Below, one piece after another: positions 41,511 through 49,373 of a stretch of 64,000 nt of DNA (its first letter is position 1; every line of letters starts with the position of its first letter). The notes beneath the pieces are model-generated. The model was not told the DNA's origin, ran no database searches, and saw only the letters and a program-made list of their open reading frames with translations. The stretch is from GCA-2705995 sp965661625 (GTDB lineage Bacteria > Bacteroidota > Bacteroidia > Flavobacteriales_G > Salibacteraceae). Location of the stretch: NCBI GenBank assembly GCA_965661625.1, contig CBFIEM010000002.1:189263-253262 (forward strand), in the 5' to 3' direction. A program made the translations under genes and the position numbers.

Positions 41511-42335
41511 ATGAAACCAACCCTAATCATACTTTTATTGGGCTTATTGTCCCTTGAAGTCCATTCTCAGTGCGGTCCGAATGTCCCCAGTTTTACAGTA
41601 GACTTGAGTGCAAACCCTGATACAACATGGTTATCGCCATTCGTTGTGCGTGATGATACCTGCTGTGGGGCGACTGCTCCTGATAAGTGTGTGGAATTTG
41701 TCCTCACTTTACACCCTTCAGCACAAGGAATCATTTTTGATGTTTGTGACGGTGCATCGCCACCAGGAGCATTATTTTATCAAATAGGCTGTGGCCCTCC
41801 AATTGCAGTGGGTAATGCTATCTGCCTGAACGGACCGGGTCCTCATACCATTACATTCTGCAAGCCAGGGAATAATAACAACGTTTATTGCATAACCTCC
41901 ATTCCAGCACCATCAGCAGGGCCAGATATTGCTGTCAATGATGGCTGTCAAGGTCAAATTGCAGTTGCCGGCCTTCACCCCGATTCAATTACATGGACTT
42001 CGGTGTTTCCAGGTGCTACAGGTGCTTACAATACCTACTTAAGCTGCACTACATGCGACACAGTTGATGTGGTTGCTCAGCCGGGCTATCCAGCATATGT
42101 TGATTATCAAGTTTGTGGAACACCATTGGGAGGATGCTCAACTACACCGCAATTCTGTGATACGGTGCGCACCTATTTTAATAGCACCTTATCGGCAACG
42201 ATCAACCCGTTGAATCCAGCAATATGCTTCGGTGCAACTTCCACTAATTTAACGGCGATTGGAGGCGGAGGAACCCCCCTTACACTTACCATTGGAGTAC
42301 GGGCGACACGGCACAAGTTATCCCTGTTGGTGTAG
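41511..42335 (+). CDS. T9SS surface adhesin, N-terminal fragment (frameshifted)
   Basis: N-terminal 274 residues of a large cell-surface protein. It begins with a signal peptide (MKPTLIILLLGLLSLEVHSQ), then Cys-rich Ig-like domains (CCGATAPDKCVEFVL, ITFCKPGNNNNVYC). The product loses frame at a C-run at 42274-42279: it should read GGGTPPYTY-HWSTGDTAQ but reads GGGGTPLTLTIGVRATR and terminates 18 residues later. The rest of the protein continues in another frame (next entry). Either a genuine frameshift or a one-base sequencing error; see findings. Confidence 0.75.
   Translation: MKPTLIILLLGLLSLEVHSQCGPNVPSFTVDLSANPDTTWLSPFVVRDDTCCGATAPDKCVEFVLTLHPSAQGIIFDVCDGASPPGALFYQIGCGPPIAVGNAICLNGPGPHTITFCKPGNNNNVYCITSIPAPSAGPDIAVNDGCQGQIAVAGLHPDSITWTSVFPGATGAYNTYLSCTTCDTVDVVAQPGYPAYVDYQVCGTPLGGCSTTPQFCDTVRTYFNSTLSATINPLNPAICFGATSTNLTAIGGGGTPLTLTIGVRATRHKLSLLV
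42274..42279 (+). other. C6 homopolymer at the frameshift in the adhesin gene
   Basis: GGAACCCCCCTTAC. Adding one C would join the two open frames: ACC CCC CCT TAC ACT TAC CAT TGG gives TPPYTYHW. A stop in the downstream frame at 42245-42247 and the end of the upstream frame at 42335 bracket the shift, and the SprB-like GGTPPYTY motif places it here. Confidence 0.75.
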
Positions 42336-42379
42336 GTACCTATTGGGTAGAAATAAGCGATACAAGCGGATGTCCGCCG

Positions 42380-45355
42380 GTGTACGATACAGTAACTGTA
42401 ACTTCCTTCGCCAATACCATTCAAGCTTTGGCTGGAAACGATACTGTGATTTGTGAACAAAACCCAGTGGTAAACTTGAACGGGAGTGTTATTGCTGCTT
42501 CAGGCGGTGTATGGGGTGGAGGAACAGGAGTGTTTGCTCCAAACGATTCAGATTTAAACGTTACTTATACACCCTCTGCAAGTGAACTCGCAGCAGGAAC
42601 AGTGACGTTATCTTTAACGACAACAGGAAATGGTTCATGTCCTCCGGATACGGATTATGTTTCCATCCAAATAACAACCTTCGGAGCTAATGTATTACCT
42701 ATTCAGCAAAATGTTAGTTGTTGGGGACTTTCCGATGCTTACGTCATTTTATCGCTTTCTGGTGGAAATACACCTCATAATTTTTTGTGGTCATCTGGGT
42801 CTACGAATAATTCTGCATTAAACTTGTCTGCAGGACAAGTTCAAGTTACAATAGAGGATAACTTTGGATGTTTTATTGATACCTCTTTTCTAGTCACAGA
42901 GCCTTCACCATTAAATGTAGATTCCATTTTCTTTACACCAGTTTCATGCAATGGAGGCAGTGATGGCTCTGCACAAATTAATGTGTCTGGAGCTATAGCT
43001 CCTTATGGTTACACATGGACCAATGGTTCAACCAATAGTATAAGTGGTAACTTAAGTGCAGGTTCAGCTGCTGTAACTGTAAGTGATGCCAATGGCTGTT
43101 CTTTAGATACATTTATTACCATAACAGAGCCCACAGCGCTGGTGCTGGGAGGATCTTTAAACAATGTTCTTTGTAATGGAGGAAGCTCAGGAAACGCAAC
43201 GGTAAATGCAATTGGAGGTACTGCAGGGTATGGTTATTTATGGTCTTCGAATGCGAATAGTTCAACAGACTCAACTGCATCAGGTTTGGCAATAGGTAAC
43301 TATTCAGTAACGGTTACAGATGCAAATGGGTGTTCAGCGGACACGAATTTTACAATAGCTGAACCAACGCCCTTAACATGGTCAGGACTGAGTGTGTTCA
43401 ATGTGGATTGTTTTGGTAACTCCACGGGTTCAGCATCAGCCACAGCCCAAGGAGGGACTCCCAATTATACGTATCAATGGGGGGTGAATTCTGGAAATCA
43501 ACAAGGACAAAATGCCACTCAGTTAGCAGCGGGAACGTATTCAGTATCTGCAACAGATGCCAACGGTTGCGTGCTTGATTCTACCATAACCATAACTCAA
43601 CCGCAAGTGTTGGCAACAACCACTTCGTTTGTTGAGCCCACCTGTTTTGGGTTTTTGGATGGTTCAGCAACGGTAAGCATAACAGGGGGAACAGGCCCCT
43701 TGCAATACCTTTGGGATCAGGCTACGGGATTCCAAACAGATTCTACCGCCATAAATTTAGGTTCAGGAACTTACGCTGTTAATGTAACAGACGCCAATGG
43801 TTGTGTAAGCACTTCATCTGTTAGTATTACACAGCCAACAAGTGTTGCAGTTCAGTATGTATCAGCCGATGTTTCATGCAATGGTGGTTCAGATGGATCT
43901 ATAACAATTACAGCATCTGGAGGTACACCAACATATACCTATTTATGGTCAAATGGAGCAGCAGGTCCTAATGATCCTTCTGCAACAAGCTTAGCTGCGG
44001 GAGTATATCAGGTAACCGTTGAAGATGCCAATGGCTGTCAGTTCCCCATTTTAGACACGATCTTTGAACCAAGCGTAATTGGTGTTTCTTTAAATAACGT
44101 AAGTGACGTAACCATCTGTGCGGGAGATACTTTTTTGTTGGATGCAATAGCCAATGGAGGTACGCAACCCTATTCATATACATGGAGTGATGCGAGTTTT
44201 CCAGATAATCCAAATCAGCAAGTGGCACCATTAAACTCCAGTACGTATTCTGTAACGGTGACCGATATTAACAACTGTCCCCCAGCAGAGGATACCATTC
44301 GGATAACGGTAATCAACATCTTTGATGATTTTATTGATGTTACGAATACAGGTCCCATATGTTTTGGTGATGATGTTGATATTGAAGGCTTCCACAATGG
44401 CGTTGAAGGACCATTTGTTTATTCCTGGAACACCTTAAATGAAACTACTTTAGGTCCACATACAGATAGTCCAGACTCTACATTGGCATACATATTAACA
44501 GCTACAGATCAGTGTAATAACTCAATCTCAGATACGACAGTAGTAACTGTTTTTCCATTGCCGAGTGTTGATCTTGATGATACGCTAGCATTGGGGTGTC
44601 CTGAATTGGTAGTTCAATTTTCACCCCCGACAGATGGAGAGCCAGGAACACAGTATACCTGGACGTTCGGGAATAGCGTTCAAAGTGGCTCCAACCCGGT
44701 ATTTACCTATTCGAATACTGGTGTGTATGAGGTGTTTCTGAGCGCGATTTCAGCTCAAGGATGTAGCAATCAAAGCACGGATCCATCATATGTTATAGTT
44801 GTGCCTGCCCCTATTGCTATAATTGAAGTAGATCGAATCGTTACACAAATTGATGATCCGGGTTTCCAATTTTATAATTCTTCAATTGATTACGACTCAT
44901 GGGAATGGCTCTTCGAGGATAACATTGTAATTAATGAACAAGACCCTTATTACCTTTTTCAAGACACAGGTAGTTTCACTACTCGGTTGATTGTATCTAA
45001 TGCTTACGGCTGTACTGACTCTGCTTATTATATCGTTGAAGTTGGCCCCACACACAGGTTTGATGTTCCTAATGCTTTCACTCCAGTAGAAAATGGATCG
45101 GGAGGAGCTTATAATCCGTTTGATTTATCAAATGACGTGTTTTTTGTTTGGGCGGATTATGTTTCAGAATATCACTTGATGATTTTTAATCGTTGGGGAG
45201 AGCTTGTATTTGAATCAAAGGATCAAGAAATAGGGTGGGATGGAACATATAAGGGCCAACCTGCGCAACAAGATGTTTATGTTTGGAAAGCCGCAGTAAC
45301 CTATACTGATGGTATTAAAAAATCTGGAACAGGAGATTTGACGTTAATTCGATGA
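42380..45355 (+). CDS. T9SS surface adhesin with SprB repeats and CHU_C C-terminal domain, main part
   Basis: The remaining 991 residues of the adhesin. It continues with SprB-type repeats (six copies of about 78 residues; each has a C-x-G-G/S-x-D/S-G-S-A, G-G-T-x-x-Y-x-Y-x-W, A-G-x-Y-x-V-x-V-x-D-A-N-G-C pattern), then PKD-like domains (VQFSPPTDGEPGTQYTWTFG; WEWLFEDN) and the gliding-motility C-terminal signal (VPNAFTPVENGSG; FNRWGELVFES; GWDGTYKGQPAQQDVYVWKA) read by the type IX secretion system. Alone it lacks a signal peptide and would have to start at GTG 42380, so it is probably functional only when joined to the upstream fragment. The stop overlaps the porP/sprF start by four bases. Confidence 0.85.
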   Translation: MYDTVTVTSFANTIQALAGNDTVICEQNPVVNLNGSVIAASGGVWGGGTGVFAPNDSDLNVTYTPSASELAAGTVTLSLTTTGNGSCPPDTDYVSIQITTFGANVLPIQQNVSCWGLSDAYVILSLSGGNTPHNFLWSSGSTNNSALNLSAGQVQVTIEDNFGCFIDTSFLVTEPSPLNVDSIFFTPVSCNGGSDGSAQINVSGAIAPYGYTWTNGSTNSISGNLSAGSAAVTVSDANGCSLDTFITITEPTALVLGGSLNNVLCNGGSSGNATVNAIGGTAGYGYLWSSNANSSTDSTASGLAIGNYSVTVTDANGCSADTNFTIAEPTPLTWSGLSVFNVDCFGNSTGSASATAQGGTPNYTYQWGVNSGNQQGQNATQLAAGTYSVSATDANGCVLDSTITITQPQVLATTTSFVEPTCFGFLDGSATVSITGGTGPLQYLWDQATGFQTDSTAINLGSGTYAVNVTDANGCVSTSSVSITQPTSVAVQYVSADVSCNGGSDGSITITASGGTPTYTYLWSNGAAGPNDPSATSLAAGVYQVTVEDANGCQFPILDTIFEPSVIGVSLNNVSDVTICAGDTFLLDAIANGGTQPYSYTWSDASFPDNPNQQVAPLNSSTYSVTVTDINNCPPAEDTIRITVINIFDDFIDVTNTGPICFGDDVDIEGFHNGVEGPFVYSWNTLNETTLGPHTDSPDSTLAYILTATDQCNNSISDTTVVTVFPLPSVDLDDTLALGCPELVVQFSPPTDGEPGTQYTWTFGNSVQSGSNPVFTYSNTGVYEVFLSAISAQGCSNQSTDPSYVIVVPAPIAIIEVDRIVTQIDDPGFQFYNSSIDYDSWEWLFEDNIVINEQDPYYLFQDTGSFTTRLIVSNAYGCTDSAYYIVEVGPTHRFDVPNAFTPVENGSGGAYNPFDLSNDVFFVWADYVSEYHLMIFNRWGELVFESKDQEIGWDGTYKGQPAQQDVYVWKAAVTYTDGIKKSGTGDLTLIR
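42700..44090 (+). repeat. Six SprB-type repeats of about 234 bp in the adhesin gene
   Basis: Tandem units in coding sequence. The conserved GATGCCAATGGCTGT-like core occurs at about 42857, 43084, 43319, 43556, 43790 and 44024, spacings 227, 235, 237, 234, 234. The nucleotide similarity of the cores (GATGCnAAnGGnTGn) makes recombination between units plausible. Confidence 0.75.
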
Positions 45356-46344
45356 GGATAGTACTTGCGATATCACTTCTTGGCCTACTTGGAAATGTGT
45401 TCGCACAAGATCCTCAGTACTCGCAATTCTATGCGAATCCATTGTATTTAAATCCGGCTTTTGCAGGTACTTCAGATAATATGCGAATCTCCCTGAATAG
45501 CAGGTGGCAATGGCCAAAAATTCCTGGAGGGTTTAATACGCACATGTTTTCTGCAGATTTCAATATTCAAGAGAAGGGGCTTGGTTTTGGAACCTATTTC
45601 ATCGATGATGAGGCGGGAAGTGGCGGGCTAACTTATCGTGCAGCTTATGCTATTGCAAATTATAAACTGCCAATTGCGCGCGGTCACAACCTCAATGTTG
45701 CTATTAAAGCCGGCTTAGCATCTCGCTTTTATGATTTGAACCAGTTACTTTTTAGTGATCAAATAGCGCGAGGAGATGTCCCTGGAACGGTCGACCCCGA
45801 TGTAAATGATGCGCGTGTAAATTACCCGGATTTAGGAATAGGGTTCCTCTATCATCACCCACGGGTTTGGGCAGGAGTAAGCATCGATCATATGAATAAC
45901 CCAAACTATACCTTCATAGAAGAGACGGAACTCCCTACTAAAATAAGTACCCATTTGGGCTACCGCTTACCACTTGAACAAACGAGAAGGCGGAGGACTG
46001 TTCTTCGAAGTGTAATGCTTGCATTTCACTATAAAACGCAATTAGAATGGGATCAAATGGATATTGGTTTTTATTACCAACATTATGATTTCATTGTTGG
46101 TCTTTGGTACCGCGGGATGCCTGGTATTAAAAGCTACTTGCCTGGATATTCGAATCACGATGCTGTAATTTTGATGGTAGGAGCGCGTAAAGATGGTTGG
46201 AGCTTTGGATATAGCTATGACCTTACGATTTCTAAAATATTTGGAGACACTGGCGGAAGCCACGAGATTTCTATCGCACGCACCATAAAAGTCAAACGCA
46301 AAGTGAAGCGCAAAATTAGGATGCTGCCCTGTCCCACTTTTTAA
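45352..46344 (+). CDS. PorP/SprF-family type IX secretion-associated outer-membrane protein
   Basis: A 330-residue beta-barrel of the PorP/SprF family (the partner of T9SS adhesins such as SprB, needed for their secretion or anchoring). A signal peptide (residues 1-19) is followed by the family motif DPQYSQFYANPLYLNPAFAGTSDNMRISLNSRWQWPKIPGGFNT and FGTYFIDDEAGSGGLTYR, with the usual glycine-aromatic beta pattern to GYSYDLTISK. The ATGA overlap with the adhesin indicates translational coupling and a dedicated SprB-SprF-like pair. An imperfect hairpin at 46354-46374 follows. Confidence 0.9.
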   Translation: MRIVLAISLLGLLGNVFAQDPQYSQFYANPLYLNPAFAGTSDNMRISLNSRWQWPKIPGGFNTHMFSADFNIQEKGLGFGTYFIDDEAGSGGLTYRAAYAIANYKLPIARGHNLNVAIKAGLASRFYDLNQLLFSDQIARGDVPGTVDPDVNDARVNYPDLGIGFLYHHPRVWAGVSIDHMNNPNYTFIEETELPTKISTHLGYRLPLEQTRRRRTVLRSVMLAFHYKTQLEWDQMDIGFYYQHYDFIVGLWYRGMPGIKSYLPGYSNHDAVILMVGARKDGWSFGYSYDLTISKIFGDTGGSHEISIARTIKVKRKVKRKIRMLPCPTF

Positions 46345-46380
46345 GCATAAAAAAAGGCCGCTAAAAGCGACCTTATATCG

Positions 46381-46463
46381 TACCCGGAACTGGATTCGAA
46401 CCAGCACGAGCGTAGCTCACTACCCCCTCAAGGTAGCGTGTCTACCAATTTCACCACCCGGGT
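46381..46463 (-). tRNA. tRNA-Leu (anticodon GAG)
   Basis: Class II tRNA with a long variable arm, 83 nt. The anticodon arm CTACC-TTGAGGG-GGTAG gives GAG; the acceptor ACCCGGG / TCCGGGT with discriminator A; the T arm CTGG-TTCGAAT-CCAG. CCA is not encoded. Confidence 0.93.
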
Positions 46464-46589
46464 ATCATCCTATTTGGATGTCACAAATTTATAAAAATCA
46501 ATTCAGCGGGCATTAACAAATGAATAATTATCAGCCTATTTTAAAAGCGTGCGAGTTCTTCTATCTTCGGATACACAAACGGTTGTATT

Positions 46590-47273
46590 ATGTCTAGTAC
46601 AGAAAGTAAATTGTGGCACTTGGAACGGATTAATTTGTTCAAAGATTTGTCACCCGATGATTTAGAGGATATAGATCGCGTAGCATCTATGAAGACTATG
46701 GTAAAGGATGCGTTTATTTATTTTCCAGAAGAGCCTTCTAAAATTATATTTCTCTTAAAAGAGGGGCGAGTTAAGCTCGGTACCTATTCGGAGGATGGAA
46801 AGGAAATTATCAAAAAGATTCTGGAACCGGGCGAAGTATTTGGAGAGTTGGCAATTGCCGGACAGGAAAAACGGCAAGATTTTGCGCAAGTATTGGATAA
46901 AAATGTGCGGTTATGTGCCATTAATAAAGATGAAATGCTGAAGCTCCTCAACAATCACCCAACCCTTGGATTGAAAGTCACAACCCTTATTGGGGAGCGA
47001 CTGCAACAAGTTGAAAGAAAATATGAAAATTTGATTTTTAAGGACGCGAAAGGCAGAATCGTTGAGTTTCTAAAAACAATGGCGCTTGAAAAGGGGAGAA
47101 AGGTGGGTTATGAATATGCCATCAAGCACAAACTTACCCATCAAGATATTGCTAACCTCACCGCTACTTCGCGTCAAACCGTCACAATTGTGCTAAATGA
47201 ATTGCGTGAACAAGGTATCATTGGATTCGACCGGACTTCTTTTATAATTCATGAAATAGACCAGCTTGTATGA
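46590..47273 (+). CDS. Crp/Fnr-family transcriptional regulator
   Basis: A 227-residue regulator. Residues 10-125 are a cyclic-nucleotide-binding-type jelly roll (IIFLLKEGRVKLGTYSEDGKEIIKKILEPGEVFGELAIAGQEKR) and residues 150-215 the winged-helix Crp domain (RIVEFLKTMALEK, LTHQDIANLTATSRQTVTIVLNELREQGII). No cysteine quartet of the Fnr type is visible; His/Arg ligands for cAMP are only partly conserved. Its stop overlaps the following redox-protein start by four bases, which suggests a link between its signal and thiol redox state. Confidence 0.9.
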   Translation: MSSTESKLWHLERINLFKDLSPDDLEDIDRVASMKTMVKDAFIYFPEEPSKIIFLLKEGRVKLGTYSEDGKEIIKKILEPGEVFGELAIAGQEKRQDFAQVLDKNVRLCAINKDEMLKLLNNHPTLGLKVTTLIGERLQQVERKYENLIFKDAKGRIVEFLKTMALEKGRKVGYEYAIKHKLTHQDIANLTATSRQTVTIVLNELREQGIIGFDRTSFIIHEIDQLV

Positions 47274-47500
47274 GGTATATAGTTTTTGTTGGCACAAACT
47301 GTCATGATTGTCACCTTGTAAAGGAGTTCTTGGAAGAGGAGAACATCGCTGTGAACATTGAAAACATGGATACCCCTAATGGGGTTAAACCTCCACATGA
47401 TGTATATGCACTTCCAGCACTTTTTATTGAAGGAAAGCTTATCGCTTACGGAGTGGATATTATTGAGAAGATAAAAGCAGATCGAGCTGGAGAGAAATAA
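47270..47500 (+). CDS. Small glutaredoxin-like protein (CHDC)
   Basis: A 76-residue thioredoxin-fold protein. The redox motif is FVGTNCHDCHLVKEFL (Cys11, Cys14) and the cis-Pro loop is YALPALFIEGKLI (Pro49). The length (76) is glutaredoxin/NrdH-like; the CHDC pair is unusual. The start is in an ATGA overlap with the Crp/Fnr gene, so the two proteins are made together. Its substrates are unknown; a role in reducing the regulator or ribonucleotide reductase can only be guessed. Confidence 0.8.
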   Translation: MRYIVFVGTNCHDCHLVKEFLEEENIAVNIENMDTPNGVKPPHDVYALPALFIEGKLIAYGVDIIEKIKADRAGEK

Positions 47501-47502
47501 AA

Positions 47503-47526
47503 AAGGCCTCGATTTCTCGAGGCCTT
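47503..47526 (-). terminator. Terminator of tRNA-Lys (minus) and the redox gene
   Basis: AAGGCCTCGA-TTTC-TCGAGGCCTT. On the minus strand it is followed by a T-run (TTTTTATT), so it ends tRNA-Lys; on the plus strand it gives only a short T tail. Confidence 0.65.
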
Positions 47527-47528
47527 CG

Positions 47529-47601
47529 TGATTCGGCTGGGGTTCGAACCCAGGACCCTAACATTAAAAGTGTTATGCTCTACCAGCTGAGCTACCGAAT
47601 C
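47529..47601 (-). tRNA. tRNA-Lys (anticodon TTT)
   Basis: 73-nt cloverleaf: acceptor GATTCGG / CCGAATC with discriminator A, D arm GCTCAGCTGGTAGAGC, anticodon arm TAACA-CTTTTAA-TGTTA, T arm CTGGG-TTCGAAC-CCCAG. Confidence 0.95.
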
Positions 47602-47730
47602 GTTGTTTTGGGGTTGCAAATATAAGAGCATTTGTCATTCCTCAAAACATCCATTCACTAAAATTATCCCTTTATTTTTACGAATGGCTATAACGCATTA
47701 ATTTACATCTTGTTCAAGTCTTAAAGTAGA

Positions 47731-48264
47731 ATGAAAAAAATGGAAAAAGTCTTTCTTGTGGGGTATATGGGGGCCGGAAAAACGAGCTTAGGAAAGCGGT
47801 TGGCTAATAAATTATCGCTTCAATTCTTAGACCTTGATTTATACATTGAAGAACGCGAGGGATATACGGTGCGAGAGATTTTTCAAAATGAAGGAGAGTC
47901 ATACTTCAGGAAAGTAGAACACAGTATCATTCAAAGTATCTGTTCAGATGATACGAAATGGCTTGTGTCAACTGGAGGAGGGACTCCTTGCTTTCACGAG
48001 AACATGGAACTCATGAATTCTTCGGGGGTTACAGTTTACTTAAAAACTTCACCAGAAGCCCTTCACGAGCGATTGGTAAAGGCAAAACAAAAGCGCCCAC
48101 TTTTAGAGAACAGAAGTAACGATGAGATGCTCTCTTACATTCAGCGGCACCTGATCGAGCGTATGCCATATTATGAACAAAGTTCAATTACGGTTGATGC
48201 CTTGTCCATTAATGCAGCAAAATTGCAAGAACTCGTCGCTGACATAAATGAAAAATTATTCTAG
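47731..48264 (+). CDS. aroK: Shikimate kinase
   Basis: ATP-dependent kinase that makes shikimate 3-phosphate in chorismate synthesis. 177 residues. Motifs: VFLVGYMGAGKTSLGKRLA (P loop), FLDLDLYIEEREGYTVREIF (shikimate-binding DxD), STGGGTPCF (Gly-rich) and KAKQKRPLLENRSNDEM (lid). Met 1 (MKKMEKVF) or Met 4 may start. It overlaps the 3' end of the convergent phosphoribosyltransferase gene by nine bases. Confidence 0.94.
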   Translation: MKKMEKVFLVGYMGAGKTSLGKRLANKLSLQFLDLDLYIEEREGYTVREIFQNEGESYFRKVEHSIIQSICSDDTKWLVSTGGGTPCFHENMELMNSSGVTVYLKTSPEALHERLVKAKQKRPLLENRSNDEMLSYIQRHLIERMPYYEQSSITVDALSINAAKLQELVADINEKLF

Positions 48265-48777
48265 GTAAACGCAATCTTCACTCCCAAACGCTACTGAAAT
48301 GTGCTCTTGAAGTGTAGTAGCCAGAGTAAGTCCTACATAGTCAGCCCTAATTGGGAAATTGCGATGCCTTCTGTCAACTAGCACAACAGTTTGCATTCCT
48401 TTTGGATTGCATCCTATTATGTGATGGGTTGCATGAATGAGCGCTTTCCCTGTATTGAGTACATCATCAACCAAAATGATAGTTTGATTTTCTATTTCAG
48501 CAGGGTTGAATGAAGCTTTTACGGGCGCTGATAACTGAGCGTCCTTATCAAGTGATAAGTTAAAATGAATGATTTCAGCGCTACAAAGTTCATTGAGCAG
48601 GTTGGCTAAGCGCTTTGATAAAATTGCTCCACGGTCTTCAATTCCCACTAAAACCAAACGCTCTTCTTGGTAATTGTTCTCAATTATCTGATGAGCAATG
48701 CGCTTAATTTTTCGCTGAATTTGAATGTGATCTAAAATTACTGTCCTTGATTTCACGTTGAATGATTCTTTGCTCAA
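48256..48777 (-). CDS. Phosphoribosyltransferase-domain protein (PyrR/Hpt-like)
   Basis: A 173-residue type I PRTase-fold protein. The PRPP-binding signature is IILVDDVLNTGKALIHA at about residues 98-114, and LVLVGIEDRGAILSKRLANLL supplies the first loop. It resembles the Bacteroidota PyrR/xanthine-type group adjacent to aroK. Either a pyrimidine-operon regulator or a purine/pyrimidine salvage enzyme is possible; no specific substrate motif was recognised. It is 2 bp downstream of the TPMT-like gene. Confidence 0.8.
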   Translation of the reverse strand: MSKESFNVKSRTVILDHIQIQRKIKRIAHQIIENNYQEERLVLVGIEDRGAILSKRLANLLNELCSAEIIHFNLSLDKDAQLSAPVKASFNPAEIENQTIILVDDVLNTGKALIHATHHIIGCNPKGMQTVVLVDRRHRNFPIRADYVGLTLATTLQEHISVAFGSEDCVYLE

Positions 48778-48779
48778 AG

Positions 48780-49373
48780 CTAGTTTTTCTTCTGAAACTC
48801 AATAAACAGTTCACGTCCCATCCTTGGAGCAACTGAATTTTTTGAAGTTTCCATGGTTTTTATATCGAAGAGCGGAGAAAATAGCGCTTCATATTCGGCT
48901 GCATCTCCGCCAAATGGCGGTTCATCATCCTGCATTTTTTGCTTCCAAAGCAATCCAACGACGATTCCATTTGGCTTGAGAAGCGAGGCTGTCTTTTGCA
49001 CATACTGCTTGCGCAATGAAGGAGCTATAGCACAGAAAAAAGTCTGTTCTACTATCACATCGTATTCACCCTTATGATCAAAGTAATCTTCATGAAATAG
49101 GTGATTGGATGGAATACCTATAGACTGGAGGTAATTCAATGGTTTTGTTGAAAGATCTAATCCATGAACGTACTTATGACCTGCTAAAAATAAATGCATC
49201 ACTTCATGCCCATTTCCACATCCGGGCACTAAGATCGCAGACTTAGAATAATCGCGAGTTTCGAAAAAATGCGCAATGGGTGGAGAAACTTCTCCCAAAT
49301 CCCAGCCTGTTTCTTCATTGCGGTAACGAGTTGACCAATACGCTTCTTCAAATAAGTTATCCTTTGCTCTCAT
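48780..49373 (-). CDS. TPMT-family SAM-dependent methyltransferase
   Basis: A thiopurine-S-methyltransferase-like protein, about 197 residues from the Met at 49373 (MRAKDNLFEEAYWSTRY); an alternative Met is at 49385. Motifs: WSTRYRNEETGWDLGEVSPPI, AILVPGCGNGHEVMHL (SAM site), GLDLSTKPL, YDVIVEQTFFCAI and PFGGDAAEYE. Bacterial members handle selenite, tellurite or thiols; this one's substrate is unknown. Its start overlaps the 3' end of the rlmD gene by 17-29 bp, so they are translationally linked. Confidence 0.86.
   Translation of the reverse strand: MRAKDNLFEEAYWSTRYRNEETGWDLGEVSPPIAHFFETRDYSKSAILVPGCGNGHEVMHLFLAGHKYVHGLDLSTKPLNYLQSIGIPSNHLFHEDYFDHKGEYDVIVEQTFFCAIAPSLRKQYVQKTASLLKPNGIVVGLLWKQKMQDDEPPFGGDAAEYEALFSPLFDIKTMETSKNSVAPRMGRELFIEFQKKN

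Noticed and set aside
41323..41520. 66-residue N-terminal extension of the CoA-transferase
   Set aside because: Not similar to the family and reaches into the promoter region of the divergent adhesin gene; the family N-terminus starts at 41322.
42173..42460. A 95-residue frame on the minus strand across the adhesin frameshift
   Set aside because: It lies opposite clear adhesin coding sequence and has low-complexity composition; shadow of the real gene.
42700..44090. Regular repeats that could be taken for a CRISPR array
   Set aside because: They encode protein repeats of about 78 residues in one open frame, with spacing far larger than CRISPR units and no cas genes.
46354..46374. Hairpin after the porP/sprF gene
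   Set aside because: One mismatch in a short stem and no clear T-run; not listed as a terminator, only mentioned.
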